Positions 1 to 11,744 of a DNA stretch of 64,000 nt are shown one piece after another; position 1 is the first letter of the stretch, and every line of letters begins with the position of its first letter. The position numbers were made by a program, and so were the translations under genes. The DNA comes from Inia geoffrensis (Eukaryota > Chordata > Mammalia > Artiodactyla > Iniidae): assembly GCA_036417435.1 (NCBI GenBank), contig CM070904.1:61946408-62010407 (forward strand), in the 5' to 3' direction. The notes under the pieces are model-generated. The model was not told the DNA's origin. It ran no database searches and saw nothing but the letters and a program-made list of their open reading frames with translations.

Positions 1-579
1 TTTCTTAGGTCTTGGGAAACCAGCAATCCTAATTAGGCATATACTGATATCCCTACAGAGCACTCACAGTGAAAGAGAAGTTTGGATCACTAGAAAGGGC
101 TGTACCTTTAAAATCAGTGATGTGCAAAAAACATGGGGAGTGTCTGGCCAGGGGTAGGGGAAAACTGGGTCCTTTAACACATTATCTCACTTTTATGTGT
201 TATTAAAGAAAACTGATGCATAAAGGAACCCTGCAACATTTATTCCTCCAAATGCATCATTAGATTGGTTGGTATGGTGTTGATAGTCACACTCTGACAC
301 CTTTTTCCTTCACTGAAGCTATCAGTTTCCAAATGTCAGTATTTTGGGAGACTTAAATTTATTGGCCCTGTCTACTCTCAACAATATTTTTTGTAAGGTT
401 TCAGCGGGGTCTGGAATAGAATTCCACTGCCAGACACTACCCCATTATGCTTCTTTGACAGATTTCTCTTCAAGACGTCTGATTATTTAAGTCCTGAACA
501 ACACAGGAAAAGGTTAAAACTGTAAGAAAGAGGTCTGAATAAAGCTTAAGCCAAAAAGCGTGACAAAAGACCAGCATAC

Positions 580-1853
580 TTTTTTTTGAGATTACACAGG
601 TTTATAATATTACAGAAGTTTCATGTGCACAACATATTTCAACTTCTGTATACACTACAGCGTGCTCACCACCAAATTTTAGTTTCCATCCATCACTATA
701 CAGTTGACCCCTTTTACCCATTTCACCCACTTCTCTCCCTGCTCCCCCTCTGATAACCATTGCTCTGTTCTCAGTATCTACGTGTTTGTTTTTGTTTGGT
801 TTGGGTTCTTCATTTATTTATTTAAACATTTCACATGAGTGGAACCGTATAGTATTTGTCTTTATCCGTCTGACTAATTTCACTTAACACAATACTCTCA
901 AGTTCTCCCCATGACGTTTTTCACAGGAATAGAACAAAATTTTATATAAACAAGATTTACCTGGAGGCACAAAAGACCCCAAATAACCAAAGCAATCCTG
1001 AGAAAGAAGAACAAAGCTGGAGGTAGCCACTCTCTGATTTCAAATTTTACCACAAAGCTATAGTAATTAAAACAGTAGAGTATTGGCAGGAAAAACAGAT
1101 ATACAGATCAAAAGAACAGAATTGAGAGCCCAGAAATAAAGCCATGAATATATGGACAACTGATTTAAAACAAAGGGGCAAAGAACATACAATGGAGGAA
1201 GCATAGTCTCTTCAATAAATGGTATTGGGAAAACTGGACAGCCATGTACAAAAGAATGAAACTAGACCACTATCTTGTACCACACAAAATATCAACTCAA
1301 AATGGATTGAAGACTTGAATGTAAGACCTAAAACCATAAAACTCCTAAAAGAAAACACAGGCAGTATGTTCTCTGACACCAGCGCTAGCAATGTTTCTGG
1401 ATATGTTTCCTTAGGCAAGAGAAACAAAAGCAAAAGTAAATAAACTGGCCTATATAAAACTGAAAGCTTCTGCACAGCAAAGGAAACTATCAACAAAACA
1501 AAAAGACAATCTACCAAATGGGAGAAAATATTTGCATGTCATTTATCCTATAAGCGGTTAATATTAAAAATATACAAAGAACTCATACATTTCAACAGCA
1601 AAAAACAAACAACCCAATTGAAAAATGGGCAGACGATCTGAATTGACATTTTTCCAAAGACGACATACAGATGGCCAACATACATATGAAAAGATGTTCC
1701 ACATGGCTAGTTATTAGGGAAACGCAAATCAAAACCACAATGAGACATCACCTCATACCTGTTAGAATGGCTGTTGTCAAAAGGGCAAGAAATAAAAAAT
1801 GCTGGAGAGGATGTGGAGAAATGGGAACCCTCTTACACTGTTGGTGGAAATGT
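580..1853 (-). mobile_element. L1 insertion with 5' inversion
   Basis: Positions 580 to about 928 read on the minus strand as the last codons and 3'UTR of an L1, ending in a short A tail (T run at 580-587). From about 930 to 1853 the sequence reads on the plus strand as decayed L1 ORF2 C-terminal sequence, with FTWRHK-type, LNVRPKTIKLLKEN and [11 protein letters not shown] signatures. About 330 bp of L1 between the two parts is missing. Imperfect 15-bp direct repeats flank the whole, at 565-579 and 1854-1868 (12 of 15 match). This is the layout left by twin priming. It lies in LY75 intron 4. Confidence 0.8.
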
Positions 1854-1924
1854 AAAAGTCCAGTAGACTTTTAATGATGAAAACAAAGAAAGATAGATAT
1901 GTAAGAGGAGTAAGTACTATAGTA

Positions 1925-2080
1925 AAAAAAGGGCTCTGGAGTTATAGACGTTGATATTCAAATCCCAATTCTGGTACTTCATAGCTCTGAGAAGTTGGGT
2001 ATATTATTTCTAAACATCAATTCCTAATCTGTAAGTGGGGATAAAAATACTTGTCTCATGGTGTAATGATGATTAAATTA
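1925..2080 (+). repeat. MIR SINE remnant
   Basis: The order of motifs matches MIR: gggctctggagt, then a broken tgtgaccttggg-like core, then a ctgtaagtggggataaaaat stretch and atgattaaatta. It is heavily diverged. Confidence 0.6.
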
Positions 2081-2240
2081 TAGCTGACCCCTGAACAATA
2101 TGGGTTTGAACTATGCAGGTCCACTCACATGCCGATTTTTTTCACTAAGTACATACTACAGAACTATACAATCTATGGTTGGTTGAATCTACAGATGTGG
2201 AACTGCACTCATTTATTTAAGTGTGAAGATTTTTTACTGA
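2075..2240 (+). mobile_element. Tigger-like DNA transposon fragment
   Basis: The stretch gacccctgaacaatatgg, then tttgaactatgcaggtccac, then ttggttgaatctacagatg is the common end sequence of a TcMar-Tigger type element. I cannot name the subfamily with confidence. Confidence 0.55.
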
Positions 2241-2602
2241 GGTGATGTACTCTGACTCAGCCATCTTCTCCACCTTCCTCAAGTTCTCTACCGTTCAATG
2301 TTCAAAGAGTTTAATGCTTACCTTTTTTCAAATCCTTTCACCTAGGCTTCAGGTAGCAGTTTAATCTTGCTACCTCACCTCGTTTTCTGATTATTAACCT
2401 CTCTTGGTCTCTATCATGAGATGCATTTTCAATGGACAGAATAGGATTATATTCAGTATTTTTTACTTGTGGGCTTTGAAGTTTAAATCCCAAGAAAAGA
2501 TAAATATATGCAGAAAACAACATACCTAGATATGAAAACAGAAGGCAGACAGCACCTTTACAATCGCAGCAATTTGCTCTACCACACGCAACTTAAACCT
2601 AC

Positions 2603-2767
2603 CTGTAAGATAAGTTAACTCAGCAGCACTGTTGATGCTCAGCAAGTCAGCTCCTTGATTCTGACATGAAACATAAGCTTTTTTCCAAGAAAGAGTTGCC
2701 TGAGTATTAAATTGGTAGCAACTTCCCATCTCGTCTTTCTTTTCCCAATTATCTTCACAGCCATTTT
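2603..2767 (-). CDS. LY75: LY75 exon 4: start of C-type lectin domain 1
   Basis: The exon is 165 nt (55 codons, phase 1 to phase 1), from an atcaatag acceptor to a gtaggt donor. It covers about residues 212-266. Motifs ENGCEDNWEK, GSCYQFNTQ, LSWKKAYVSCQNQGADLLSI and SAAELTYL are the N-terminal half of a C-type lectin-like domain: the first two cysteines, the W..A...C helix and the G.dLlsI strand. The remainder of this domain, the other CTLDs, the transmembrane segment and the endocytic tail must lie left of position 1. I looked for exon 5 between 1 and 2600 and did not recognise it. An open frame running past the donor is intron read-through. Confidence 0.95.
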
Positions 2768-5432
2768 CTATTGATAAAAAGATATGGTAGTGATCATAAA
2801 GTAAGGGCACAATGTTGTCTATTACTTAGAATGCTTACAAATACTGCCATTTGATTTGCATACTCTTAGGATATGCTAAAATGGAGGCTGTCATTGTTCT
2901 ACTGGACATTTTGATTCTTTGGTTACACAAAAAAACTGAAGTCATAGGACAGGAAATGACGTAGGCTGGCTAAAGCTTCCACTCTCCTATCTTCTACTCT
3001 CCCTTTATCCCCATCAATTACAATGCCATGTTTTAGCCCATGCCTACCCTCTGCCTAAAAGTAGGAGTCTTCAACTGTGCTCAACCCCTGAGCTCACTTA
3101 AAGATGGTGGCAGACTGCAGAGGGGTTTGCTCATGGCCTGCAATGAAACCACTGGATGTGCATGTGTGTGTGTTTAGACGTGCTGCTTAAGTGCCCAAGA
3201 TTTAAAGCCTAGTGATACCTTATTTGGGAAACTCAGTCCATTTTCTCCTTAATATTTTAATAGATGATTTAATATATGACAAATATTATATAACTAACAT
3301 TATACATGCATTGTATATCTATATGTACATATATATGTGCATATATGCGTTTATAAACATACATATATGCATGTGAACATCATTTTCTTTAACAACTATC
3401 TAAAAAGCATGTATAATTTCAGATGAAACACCTTCAAGCTCCTTCTGGGACAAGATTTGTAGGTCTTGATACAACGAGTTCAAAAATATACTCACAGCCT
3501 CCTATGTGCTCCCAACAAGAGGAAAAAACCAACATAACTTATGTCAAGTGTATCCCAGGTTTCACTTGGGGTCTTTCCAAAGGGTCTCCCATGACCAGTC
3601 AAACTTATGGACTCTCAAGCTGGAAGGCCCCTTAGAGATCGTTTTGTGTCATGTCTTCATTTCACAGATAGGAACAAAGATACACGGGTGTTTGTGGCAA
3701 AGCTATAACCAGAGTACTGCTGTCTAAGTCTGGTGTTGTTGATCTTCTGAATGGCATACACTGCTTCTTCAGCCACTTCTGAATGTGCTAAATAACAACA
3801 GAGGTTGTTCTGATATTTGGTAAAAACAAAATAGGTGGATTTGCAAATGCATTGCCTAAAGGTTCTTTGTTACCACTAAGGCCAACACTTGTAAATCTGG
3901 AAATTTTCAGCAGGAGGGCAGTGTGTTTGCTATAAAATACAGTCTCCATGGTTTGGCAGTTCTCAGGTTTGAGAAACCCACAGTCTTGCTGCTTCTGTAG
4001 AAAGGGAGTCACATGAATGCACTGACAATCCCCCCTTCCATCCAAAGTAGGCTAAAGGCGCCAAGACACATGTCAGTCAAGGCAGCAAGGTAGAAGGGGA
4101 TAAATACACAGGGGAATAAGGGTCAGGAATCCTGGGATCTCCACCCGGCTCCACACAAATATGGTCTGACCCAGACAGGCTATTTCATCAACCAAGGCCC
4201 CAGAAATCTGTATTTTAACAAACTCTCCAAGTGATTCTGTTGCAACCTGAAGTTTGAGAACCATTGGCTCAATATAATTTCTTCAAGTTGCTTAGGACTC
4301 TGCATTTTGAAGCTCAGCTTCCCTTAAGGAGAGCTGAGCTCTGGTGGTGGTATTACTAATACCACCAGATTGACTACTGAATACGACAGGATAGTACAGT
4401 TATTGGAGGCAAGGACTTCAGAGCCACATATCCTGGGTTTGAATCCTAGCTCTGAAATTTAGTAGCTATGTGAGCTTAGGCAAATGATTTAACTCCCCTG
4501 TGCCTCACGTTGCTCCTCTGTAAAATGGTGATAAATAATGGTACCTACTTTAAAGAACTGTGTGAGGATTAAATGAGTTAAGAAAGGCTGAATGCTTAGA
4601 ACAGTACCTGACACTCGGCAGTGCCAAGGAATAACTATGACTACTTTAAGTAATAACTATTACTACTTAGGTCTGGAGCTTTTTCCTTTCTATTTACTGT
4701 AGATTCTTTTAACTTATTGCCCATTAAAAAATATTTCTTAGGCACCTATCACATGTCAGGTACCATGATCTCCTGTAATTCTCACCAGATTATCGAGGAA
4801 ATATGTCTCAGTTATATACTGGCTAGTGATGCAGCTGCTGCTTTGGTCTCTCTTTCTAAAGAACAATGAATATTTTAGCACACCCTGAAGAGTTTGCTTC
4901 AAGTAAGAAGCAACTAGAAAAACGCTTTGACCAACGTACAGGTACAGCAGAAGGAACAACGTCACCAATTTGGAGAGGGATAGGGATATCTGTCTCTTGT
5001 TCGCTGCTCTTTACTCAGGCCATAAACATACTTAAGTCTCCATCATCTGAAAAAAAGCTTCTTCAGTCCACTATCACCCATCTTCTCTGAACACTCGTTT
5101 CTTGGAAACTGCTCTATTAAAGGCCAACAGCAATTTCCTGACTGCTCCTGCCTGGTCCATTTCCCCTTCCTAAGGTATCTCTGGGTATAGAACACTTCCT
5201 CATCCTTTGTCTTCCATCACCACATCCTGTCTTGGTTTTCTTCCTGGCCTACATCTGGAAGTAAGTTCTTAGCTACACACGACTTCTCTCTGTTTCCTCA
5301 AATATATACCCCTTCTCTAGGATATTTATTTTCGTCATTTTTGAGTCACGATGGACCCTACCTTCTCCCTTTTGCCTCATAGGAATGGTACCCTTTCCCT
5401 TCTGCATATAAAGTTTACCAGCCCATACATAC
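2768..5432 (-). other. LY75 intron 3
   Basis: This 2665-bp intron lies between exons 3 and 4 with matching phase-1 boundaries. It holds a MIR at 4385-4640, a (TA/TG)-rich patch at about 3255-3375 and a short MIR-like piece at about 3600-3680. The rest shows nothing recognisable. Confidence 0.85.
4385..4640 (+). repeat. MIR SINE
   Basis: A nearly complete MIR: tcctgggtttgaatcctagc, gtgagcttaggcaaatgatt, ctgtaaaatggtgataaat, gtgaggattaaatgagtta and cagtacctgacac in the correct order. Confidence 0.8.
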
Positions 5433-5603
5433 CTGGTTGTAAGCAGATGCCCCACTTTTGATCATATTCATAATTTAGGGTGGTTGCACACCATGGCCCA
5501 CTGCGATCTCCATCATGAATGCACTCATGATGCCAGGTCCCATTAACTAAGAATGGAAATTCACAGGGTCTCCCATAGGAGTTCCCATCTCTAGTATAGA
5601 TCT
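5433..5603 (-). CDS. LY75: LY75 exon 3: fibronectin type II domain
   Basis: The exon is 171 nt (57 codons, phase 1 to phase 1), with a polypyrimidine-cacag acceptor and a gtatgt donor. It covers about residues 155-211. The peptide has the full fibronectin type II pattern with its four cysteines in RPCEFPF, HHECIHD, GPWCATT and WGICLQP, and the aromatic residues of the collagen-binding fold. In the mannose receptor family this domain lies between the cysteine-rich domain and the first C-type lectin domain, exactly where it falls here. No stop or frameshift is present. Confidence 0.95.
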
Positions 5604-5709
5604 CTGTGGGTTGGGGAGAAAGTAGAGGAATGAAGAGTTAAAAACTGGATAATCAGCTTTAGTCAACTAATTTCTAAAACTGTTTTGAAAGATTATGTTT
5701 TCACATGTA

Positions 5710-5915
5710 TGAGAATATAGTATCTGGGTAGGCTGCACAGTGTGGAGATTCAGAGCATGGATGCTGGCTCCCCCACTGATCATCTGTGCGTCTGTGGGCA
5801 AGCTCTCCAACCTCTATCAGTCTCAGTTTCTGCATTTGCAAATTAGGAATAATGATATGGGGCTCATAGGGCTGTTCATGAGATTCTATGAGATGATCCA
5901 TGTAAAGCTTCATTA
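5710..5915 (+). repeat. MIR SINE
   Basis: MIR core: gattcagagcatggatgctg, gtgggcaagctctccaacct, tcagtttctgcatttgcaaa and a gttcatgagattctatgaga tail. It is diverged but in order. Confidence 0.75.
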
Positions 5916-7382
5916 ACTGCGGTGCGATGAAGAGCTAAAAGATTCCAGCTTTACCAAGTAAGGATCAACTGACTACTGCGGGTAGCAGAGTACTTCACCA
6001 GAAGGGGTGCCCCACTTGAGGTTAAACTTACACTCTATTTTCTTTAGTAAGAGTGAGGCTAGAAAAATACCTGGAATCACTGAGGCGGGTTGTGGACTTT
6101 GAAACTAACTGTGCAGTTAGAGAGATGCACAAATAGCCCTGTTGTCTACAGTCTGGTGGTAGAACTGAGGCTGTGCATTTTGAGGAAGGAGGAGAAAGGG
6201 CTGCTGAGTCTCTCAGCAGTCTCTTGGAGAGGGCAGGACATGGTAATTCAGGTTGTGAAAGAAGAGCCAGTTTCAGCTAGGCAGTCATGGAACCAGCTGG
6301 TGACCAGCAAGGTAGCAGAACTAGTTTTTCCTTTTAACAATTTCCTCTGGGACACAGAGAGGAACTGAAAAATTATTCTAACCTCAAATATGTCTGGAAA
6401 GGCTGGAGGAAGTGCTAAATACTTATGTTGATAACAGTTCTTTTGGAGAGGTGTTTTACAGAACAGCTAACCCTGTGACTATTTCGCTCACTTTTTTCCA
6501 TAGCCTGAATTTGTTTAAAACCGTGGTTGTTACCAGATCAAATAATGACTATTAGGTAAAGCATAGTAATCAGATCTTAGCATCATTTACCAGGCTATTA
6601 GGGTCCCTCAAAATGTCTCAGATTTGCTTGAAAGTGTGCTTAAGGTAGAATTTGATTCCATATCCTTTATTATTCTCAAATGTTCATTTAACTTAAGTGT
6701 GAGACTTAATTTGACAGTTTAGAATGTATTAAGCAGCAGTACAGCAAAAGGAAGAGCAATCTAGATGCTTTTACTTGCAAACAATCTTTTAAGGAACATT
6801 GGTTTTGTTTTCCTCTGATGTATAAATGGTTTTGAACAGTGTACTTTTGTTAAAGAGTAATTTGACCTTATATTTTATAAGGATTCTGCTTATTAGCATG
6901 TTTTATTTTTAACCATACCAAAACTCCCAATGGCTCATGGCCGATTTCTCTTCCCAAATTATAGCACTTAAAAGGAGAGTCCCTGAGCACAATGACTGTC
7001 ATTTGTAGAACCACCAGGGTGTTTTTTTGTAAAACCTTGTGTTTCTGTAATACAAAGTACTTTCACCTGTTCTTTCCCATAAGCCCACAAGATCAGTAGG
7101 GCAAGTAGTACACTTGTTTGTGAAATCCCCATTTCTGCAAAGTTAAGTGAAACACTCAGTCATTCAGCTGTGACAGGGATGAGAACTCTCTCATTAGAGT
7201 CCTTGACATATAAGGACAACTTGTGACATCAATGGCTGCTTTCTCAGGTTCCAAGTTAGTGTCATAGCTCAAAGCTGGGCTTCAATTAAAACGCTCTCCT
7301 GTTCACAATACGCTTTTGAAGAATAACGTGGAACCACCACCACAAGAGCAGCAGCTAAATTATGCTAACTACTCACTAAGAG

Positions 7383-7615
7383 TTTTTTTTTTAATAGATC
7401 TTTATTGGAGTATAATTGCTTCACAATACTGTGTTAGTTTTATTCTTGCACATTGTTTGATGCTACTGGACCTCGTAAGTCCCAAGCGTCTCCCCAGAGA
7501 CACAGGCTTTCTTGAGAAGAATCTTCTCTGAATGTATAAATTTATGGTGATGGCGGCCTTAAAACGGCAGCTTATCCTACGATAGGCACAAATTTGTGAG
7601 ATGAGATGCTTACAT
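7383..7615 (-). mobile_element. L1-tailed retroelement of unknown 5' part
   Basis: On the minus strand the last 60-70 bases match the extreme 3' end of the L1s in this window (cagtattgtgaagcaattat, then actccaataaagatct and an A tail at the T run near 7383). The preceding roughly 170 bases do not resemble the L1 3'UTRs of L1-A or L1-B. The right border is uncertain. It may be a diverged L1 subfamily or a chimeric retrocopy. Confidence 0.45.
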
Positions 7616-7626
7616 GGTAAACTAAC

Positions 7627-7747
7627 TTTTTTTTTTTCTGGCCGCATGGCGCTGCATGCGGGATCTAGTTCCCCGACCAGGGATCGAACCCGTGCCCCCT
7701 GCACTGGGAGCACGGAGCCTTAACCACTGGACTGCCAGGGAAGTCCT
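7627..7747 (-). mobile_element. CHR-1/Bov-tA-type SINE
   Basis: On the minus strand it starts ggacttccctggcagtccag with box A/B-like tRNA sequence (gggttcgatccctggtcggg) and ends in an A-rich tail (T run at about 7627-7638). Near-perfect 11-bp repeats flank it, at 7616-7626 and 7748-7758. Confidence 0.85.
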
Positions 7748-8155
7748 GGAAAACTAACATTAATCTCTTTGGTAACACAAGACAAAACAGTTTCAATGTT
7801 TAGAGAGCTCGGCAGGCTTCTGAGTTGCTCAGAATTTAGACACTTCTACATCCACCCCTCCACTAAGTCTACTTCCTCTGCATGATTCACCAAACATTCA
7901 AAACTTGAAGAGTGCTAGTGAGGTCAAGATATCTTAATGATATAAATGCATGCCTGGATGCTAGTCAAGAGCAATTTATTCATAAAATTTATACAGCTAA
8001 AATTTTTCTCTGAGAGAAACATGGCTCACACAGGATGGGGGCTGGGGAGAGAGGTAACCCAGGACACAATGACAGATAAATGTTATTATATCAGAGGTAA
8101 AAAAAAAGAAATTATACAGCAAAAGCCAAGGGAGAAATAAAGAAGCTAAATTTGG

Positions 8156-8340
8156 CCTTCCCTGGTGGCGCAGTAGTTGACAGTCCGCCTGCCAATGCAG
8201 GGGACAGGGGTTCGTGCCCCGGTCCGGGAAGATCCCACATGCCGTGCAGCGGCTGGGCCCGTGAGCCATGGCCGCTGAGCCTGCGCATCCGGAGCCTGTG
8301 CTCCGCAACGGGAGAGGCCACAACAGTGAGAGGCCCCAAA
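8156..8340 (+). mobile_element. CHR-2-type cetacean SINE
   Basis: It begins ccttccctggtggcgcagta with a tRNA-related box B (gggttcgtgccccggtccgg) and continues with the CHR-2 body (ccgtgagccatggccgctga, aacgggagaggccacaacag). Perfect 17-bp target duplications flank it, at 8139-8155 and 8341-8357, so it is a fairly young insertion. Confidence 0.93.
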
Positions 8341-8559
8341 AAAGAAGCTAAATTTGGGGAACACAATGCTGGTTTTGAGCCTTAGCTTTGCTGTAACAAG
8401 CTGGGTCACCTTGAACTTCATTTTGTTGAACTCAGGTATCTTATCTTTCTTATTCTGTACAACTAGACAAGAAGGAGGGGGCAGGGACCAATATGGGGAG
8501 TCTGAGAGAGCAGTCCTAGGGGAAGTCAACAGTCTCCAACCCAAGAACAGAAAGGGACT

Positions 8560-8820
8560 GCATAAATTTAAAAGAGTAGAATTGCCAGGACTTAATATTT
8601 GATTGAATTTCAATGGTGGGAGAAGAAAGCAGGGCAACTCTAGAGTGACTTGTAGATTTCTGACATATGCAACTTCGATGGTACAAGTCACCTGGAGAGG
8701 AATAAAGAAGAGGCACGTTTGGCCCTGGCCTCTGTGCATGTTAAAACTCGAGGTATATGTTGATAAGTCAGGACTACATGCATCTTTTCTTAGAAATTTT
8801 TAAGTTTCTTATCTGGAAAT
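8560..8820 (-). repeat. L2-like LINE remnant
   Basis: The stretch ggacttaatatttgattgaa followed by a region resembling antisense L2 3' sequence (acatatgcaacttcgatggt). It is diverged and the borders are approximate. Confidence 0.4.
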
Positions 8821-8931
8821 TTAGTATTCCAAATAATGTGTTTGCTAAGGTCAAGAAACACTCTATGCCTATGGGCTCTTGCTGGTGAGCACTGTTTAGC
8901 TTTCTCTGGGCTGACCCCTAGGTGGGTTCTT

Positions 8932-9232
8932 TTTGTTTGTTTTTTAATTAATTAATTTTATTTTTGTCTGTGTTGGGTCATCGTTGCTATGCACGGGCTT
9001 CCTCTAGTTGTGGCAAGCAGGGGCTACTCTTCATTGCGGTGCACGGGTTCTCATTGGCTCTAGGTGTGTGCGCTCAGTAGTTGTGGTTCGCGGGCTCTAG
9101 AGTGCAGGTTCAGTAGTTGTGGCGCAAAGGCTTAGTTGCTCCGCGGCATGTGGGATCTTCCTGGACCAGGGCTCGAACCCGTGTCCCCTGTATTGGCAGG
9201 CGAATTCTTGACCACTGTGCCACCATGGAAGT
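8932..9232 (-). mobile_element. Long cetartiodactyl tRNA-derived SINE (CHR-type)
   Basis: On the minus strand the head is ggacttccatggtggcacag, followed by a box B and a body with ccacaactactgagc-type and cgcgaaccacaa-type motifs. It ends in a T/A-rich tail at about 8932-8965. Flanking 17-bp repeats with one mismatch lie at 8915-8931 and 9233-9249. Confidence 0.85.
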
Positions 9233-9932
9233 CCCCTAGGTGAGTTCTTAATCTTTTCTGTGCTACTGATCACTTTGGCAGCCATGTGAAGCACACGAGC
9301 CCCCTTCTCAGCAGAATATTATAAATGCATAAAATAAAACACATAGGATTACCAAGAAAGCCAGTTACGTTGAAATAAAGGCATTTTGGGGACTGAGGGA
9401 ATTTATAATTACAACTATGTCCCTCAAAAGAATTAGGAGCAGGAGACAGAAACAGCCCTGCCAAGAAAATTATCTTTTCTAATCCTTGAACAAATACAAG
9501 GAAACAAGTCAAATCCAGTTCAAAAGGCAATTTGTTTGGTTCCGTGTTTTCTCTTAGCTGCCAAGTTACAGAAAGGCTTTTATAGCACAAAATTTAAGCT
9601 TGCCATTAAGTGGCATCCAGAAGGCAGTTGCTCTTTAAGGTTAGGAGGAAGTTGAAAAGTCTGCTTTCCAACTGCTTAAGGGTTGAGGACTGAAGAAAAG
9701 GAAACCCCCATCTCTGATTCTCTAATAGTTCCCGTAACAACAGAACCCTGACATCTCAGAGGCTGCTGCGTCTTCACTATGAAACAGAAAGAGGTTCCCC
9801 TAGGAGAACAAACTGTGCAGACAGCAAGAAGAATGGGAGGCCAAATTTAGCTTAAGAGAAGAGGAAAATCTCTGTAGAGCTATGTAAACGTACAAAGAAG
9901 AGCACAGACAATAGTTAAGACTTAGATAATTA

Positions 9933-9933
9933 A

Positions 9934-9982
<49 letters not shown>

Positions 9983-9999
9983 TATACACACACACACAC
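9933..9999. repeat. (TA)n(CA)n microsatellite
   Basis: About 45 bp of alternating TA is followed by about 14 bp of CA. It lies inside LY75 intron 2 and is likely length-polymorphic. Confidence 0.95.
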
Positions 10000-10174
10000 C
10001 AGCATTTGATGTAAGTTAGAGCAACATAACGAAAAAAAGATTTGCTTGGGTAATTTACATTTAGAGGTTTAAAAAATGAATCTACTCTTTCTTTTTCAAC
10101 TCAGAAATTTGTTATAACTGAGTCTCTAGACTCAGAACAAAGTTCATGATCAGCTCCCCCAAAGGCAGCAAAGA

Positions 10175-10635
10175 CAGTTTCAGACTTAACGATGGTTTGA
10201 TTTATGATTTTTCGATTTTGTGATGGTGTGAAAGCGGTACTCATTCCATGGAAGCCGTACTTTGAATTTGGTCTTTCCCTGGGCTATCAGTACATGGTAC
10301 TCTCCTCTCTCATGATGCTGGGCAGCAGCAGCCACAGCTCCCAGTCAGCCACACAGTCATGAAGGTAAACAACTGACACACACCGTTCTGTTTTTCACTT
10401 TCAGTACAGTATTCAATAAACTACATGAGATATTCAACACTTTAATATAAAATAAGCTTTGTGGTAGATGATTTTCGCCAACTGTAGGCTAATATAAGTG
10501 TTCTGATCACATTTAAGGTAGGCCAGGCTATGATGTTCATTAGAAGTGTATTAAATGCATTTTTGACTTATGATATTTTCAACGTATGATGGGTTTATGG
10601 GGACATAACCCCATTGTTAGTGGAGGAAGATCTGT
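10175..10635. mobile_element. Tigger-like DNA transposon
   Basis: The left end (acttaacgatggtttgattt, atgatttttcgattttgtga) and right end (acttatgatattttcaacgt, ggggacataaccccattgtt) are rough inverted counterparts. Between them is a body with tcagtacagtattcaataaa. This is the pattern of a non-autonomous TcMar-type element. The exact family is not assigned. Confidence 0.6.
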
Positions 10636-11208
10636 ATTCATATACTTATTTTTGGAAGCAAGTGAGGAAAAAGTCCACTGTTAAAATGTTGAATCATAAA
10701 TACAAACATCAAAGTGTAATAGCCATGCCAAAAATAAAAGTAAAGCTTGCAAGACTCTTAAAGTTTTTCCATTACATCCAAATCTGCAGACAAGAAGATA
10801 TTCATTTCCTTTTTCTCCTTTCTCTTTCTTCTTTTTTAACTTAGAATAGGTTCAACTTTACTAGATCATTTGACTTTTATCCTGTGTAGAGGACCTCCTG
10901 TTACTCTAACATTTCCTTTTCTCTGGAGTTCAGGATGTAATCATAGGAAGTACATATGCTCAGGCATCGGAGAGATTTCGAATCCCAGGGTGCCACAGAA
11001 TGGCTGCAAGACTTCTGACAAGGCACCTAACCTCTCCTAACCTTGCCTGTTAAAGGGAGCAAATGGCACTGACGTCGGTGTCTGGAACTAAACACCAGCT
11101 CACTCCCCTCACAAGTGTATGACTCTCCTTGTGGTCAGTGGTACATGTTCAAGGCCACTTTCACCAAATACAGCAGCAAGTGAGTCAAAGTGCCTCTCCA
11201 GTACTCAC

Positions 11209-11577
11209 CATGGTAAGGCTGGGCACAGAGGTTTTCCTCTGAGCCTTTTTTCCAGACATCAGATGAATTGGTACTTGCTATGGCGTGTCCACCCTTCAGC
11301 GTCAACCTGTACTGGGCAGCTCCGTACAGAGAGCGGTGCTCACATTTCCACCACAGCATGGCGTTGGAGTCACAGCTGAACATTCTCAAGGAATCCACGG
11401 GTTTGGTAATGTCTAGGCCAAGGCACTTCTGGGATTGCAAATGAAAGAGTCGATGCTGGGACACCCACTTCCACAACATGTCCTTGGTTTCATCACAGTC
11501 CTTTGCTACTATCCAGTCATTCAGTGGCGTGATGCACTTGCCTGTGTTTTCATTAACGATGGTGAATGAATCATTAC
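11209..11577 (-). CDS. LY75: LY75 exon 2: cysteine-rich ricin B-type lectin domain
   Basis: The exon is 369 nt (123 codons, phase 1 to phase 1), between a cttgtctcag acceptor and a gtgagt donor. Spliced to exon 1 it reads through the junction without a stop and covers about residues 32-154. Motifs that identify LY75 are TGKCI, DCDET, LWKWVSQHRLFHL, KCLGLDITK and MLWWKCEH; the Trp-rich motifs and paired cysteines are typical of the CysR (ricin B trefoil) domain of the mannose receptor family. The strong match to LY75 separates it from MRC1, MRC2 and PLA2R1. From memory, human LY75 has two glycines where this copy has one (WKKGSEE), so a one-codon difference is possible. The domain is extracellular. 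Confidence 0.95.
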
Positions 11578-11744
11578 CTGAGACAAGACAGGCAGAAAAG
11601 ACATTTCAGGATTCTGAATTATGTGCTTGATATGCCTTGGCCCCTGTTTGCTAAGGAGAGTCTGAGCGCCCCTAGACTGTTAACACCCTCCAAGCTGTAT
11701 AAACTGTAATGTTCTACACGAGGTCGGAGGACAGTGAGAGCCAG

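Larger units (their letters stand above)
1..2602 (-). other. LY75 intron 4 (partial)
   Basis: This is non-coding sequence downstream of the exon 4 donor. It holds an inverted L1 insertion (580-1853), a MIR-like stretch (1925-2080) and a Tigger-like fragment (2075-2240). Positions 1-564 and 2241-2602 show no gene and no repeat I can name. Confidence 0.8.
5604..11208 (-). other. LY75 intron 2
   Basis: This 5605-bp intron lies between exons 2 and 3. It holds a MIR (5710-5915), an L1-tailed element (about 7383-7615), three SINEs (7627-7747, 8156-8340, 8932-9232), a dinucleotide repeat (9933-9999) and a Tigger-like element (10175-10635). The stretches 5920-7380, 9250-9930 and 10640-11200 show no gene and no repeat I can name. 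Confidence 0.85.

Noticed and set aside
1..2600. LY75 exon 5
   Set aside because: I looked for the rest of the first lectin domain (WIGL, WSD motifs) on the minus strand and did not find it.
8112..8739. Open frames of 80-197 codons around 8.1-8.7 kb, and similar ones at 13.0, 21.1, 24.7 and 35.4 kb
   Set aside because: The shared peptide text (CGLS, GSSRTGARTPVPCIGRRT-like) is translated CHR-2 SINE, not a gene family.
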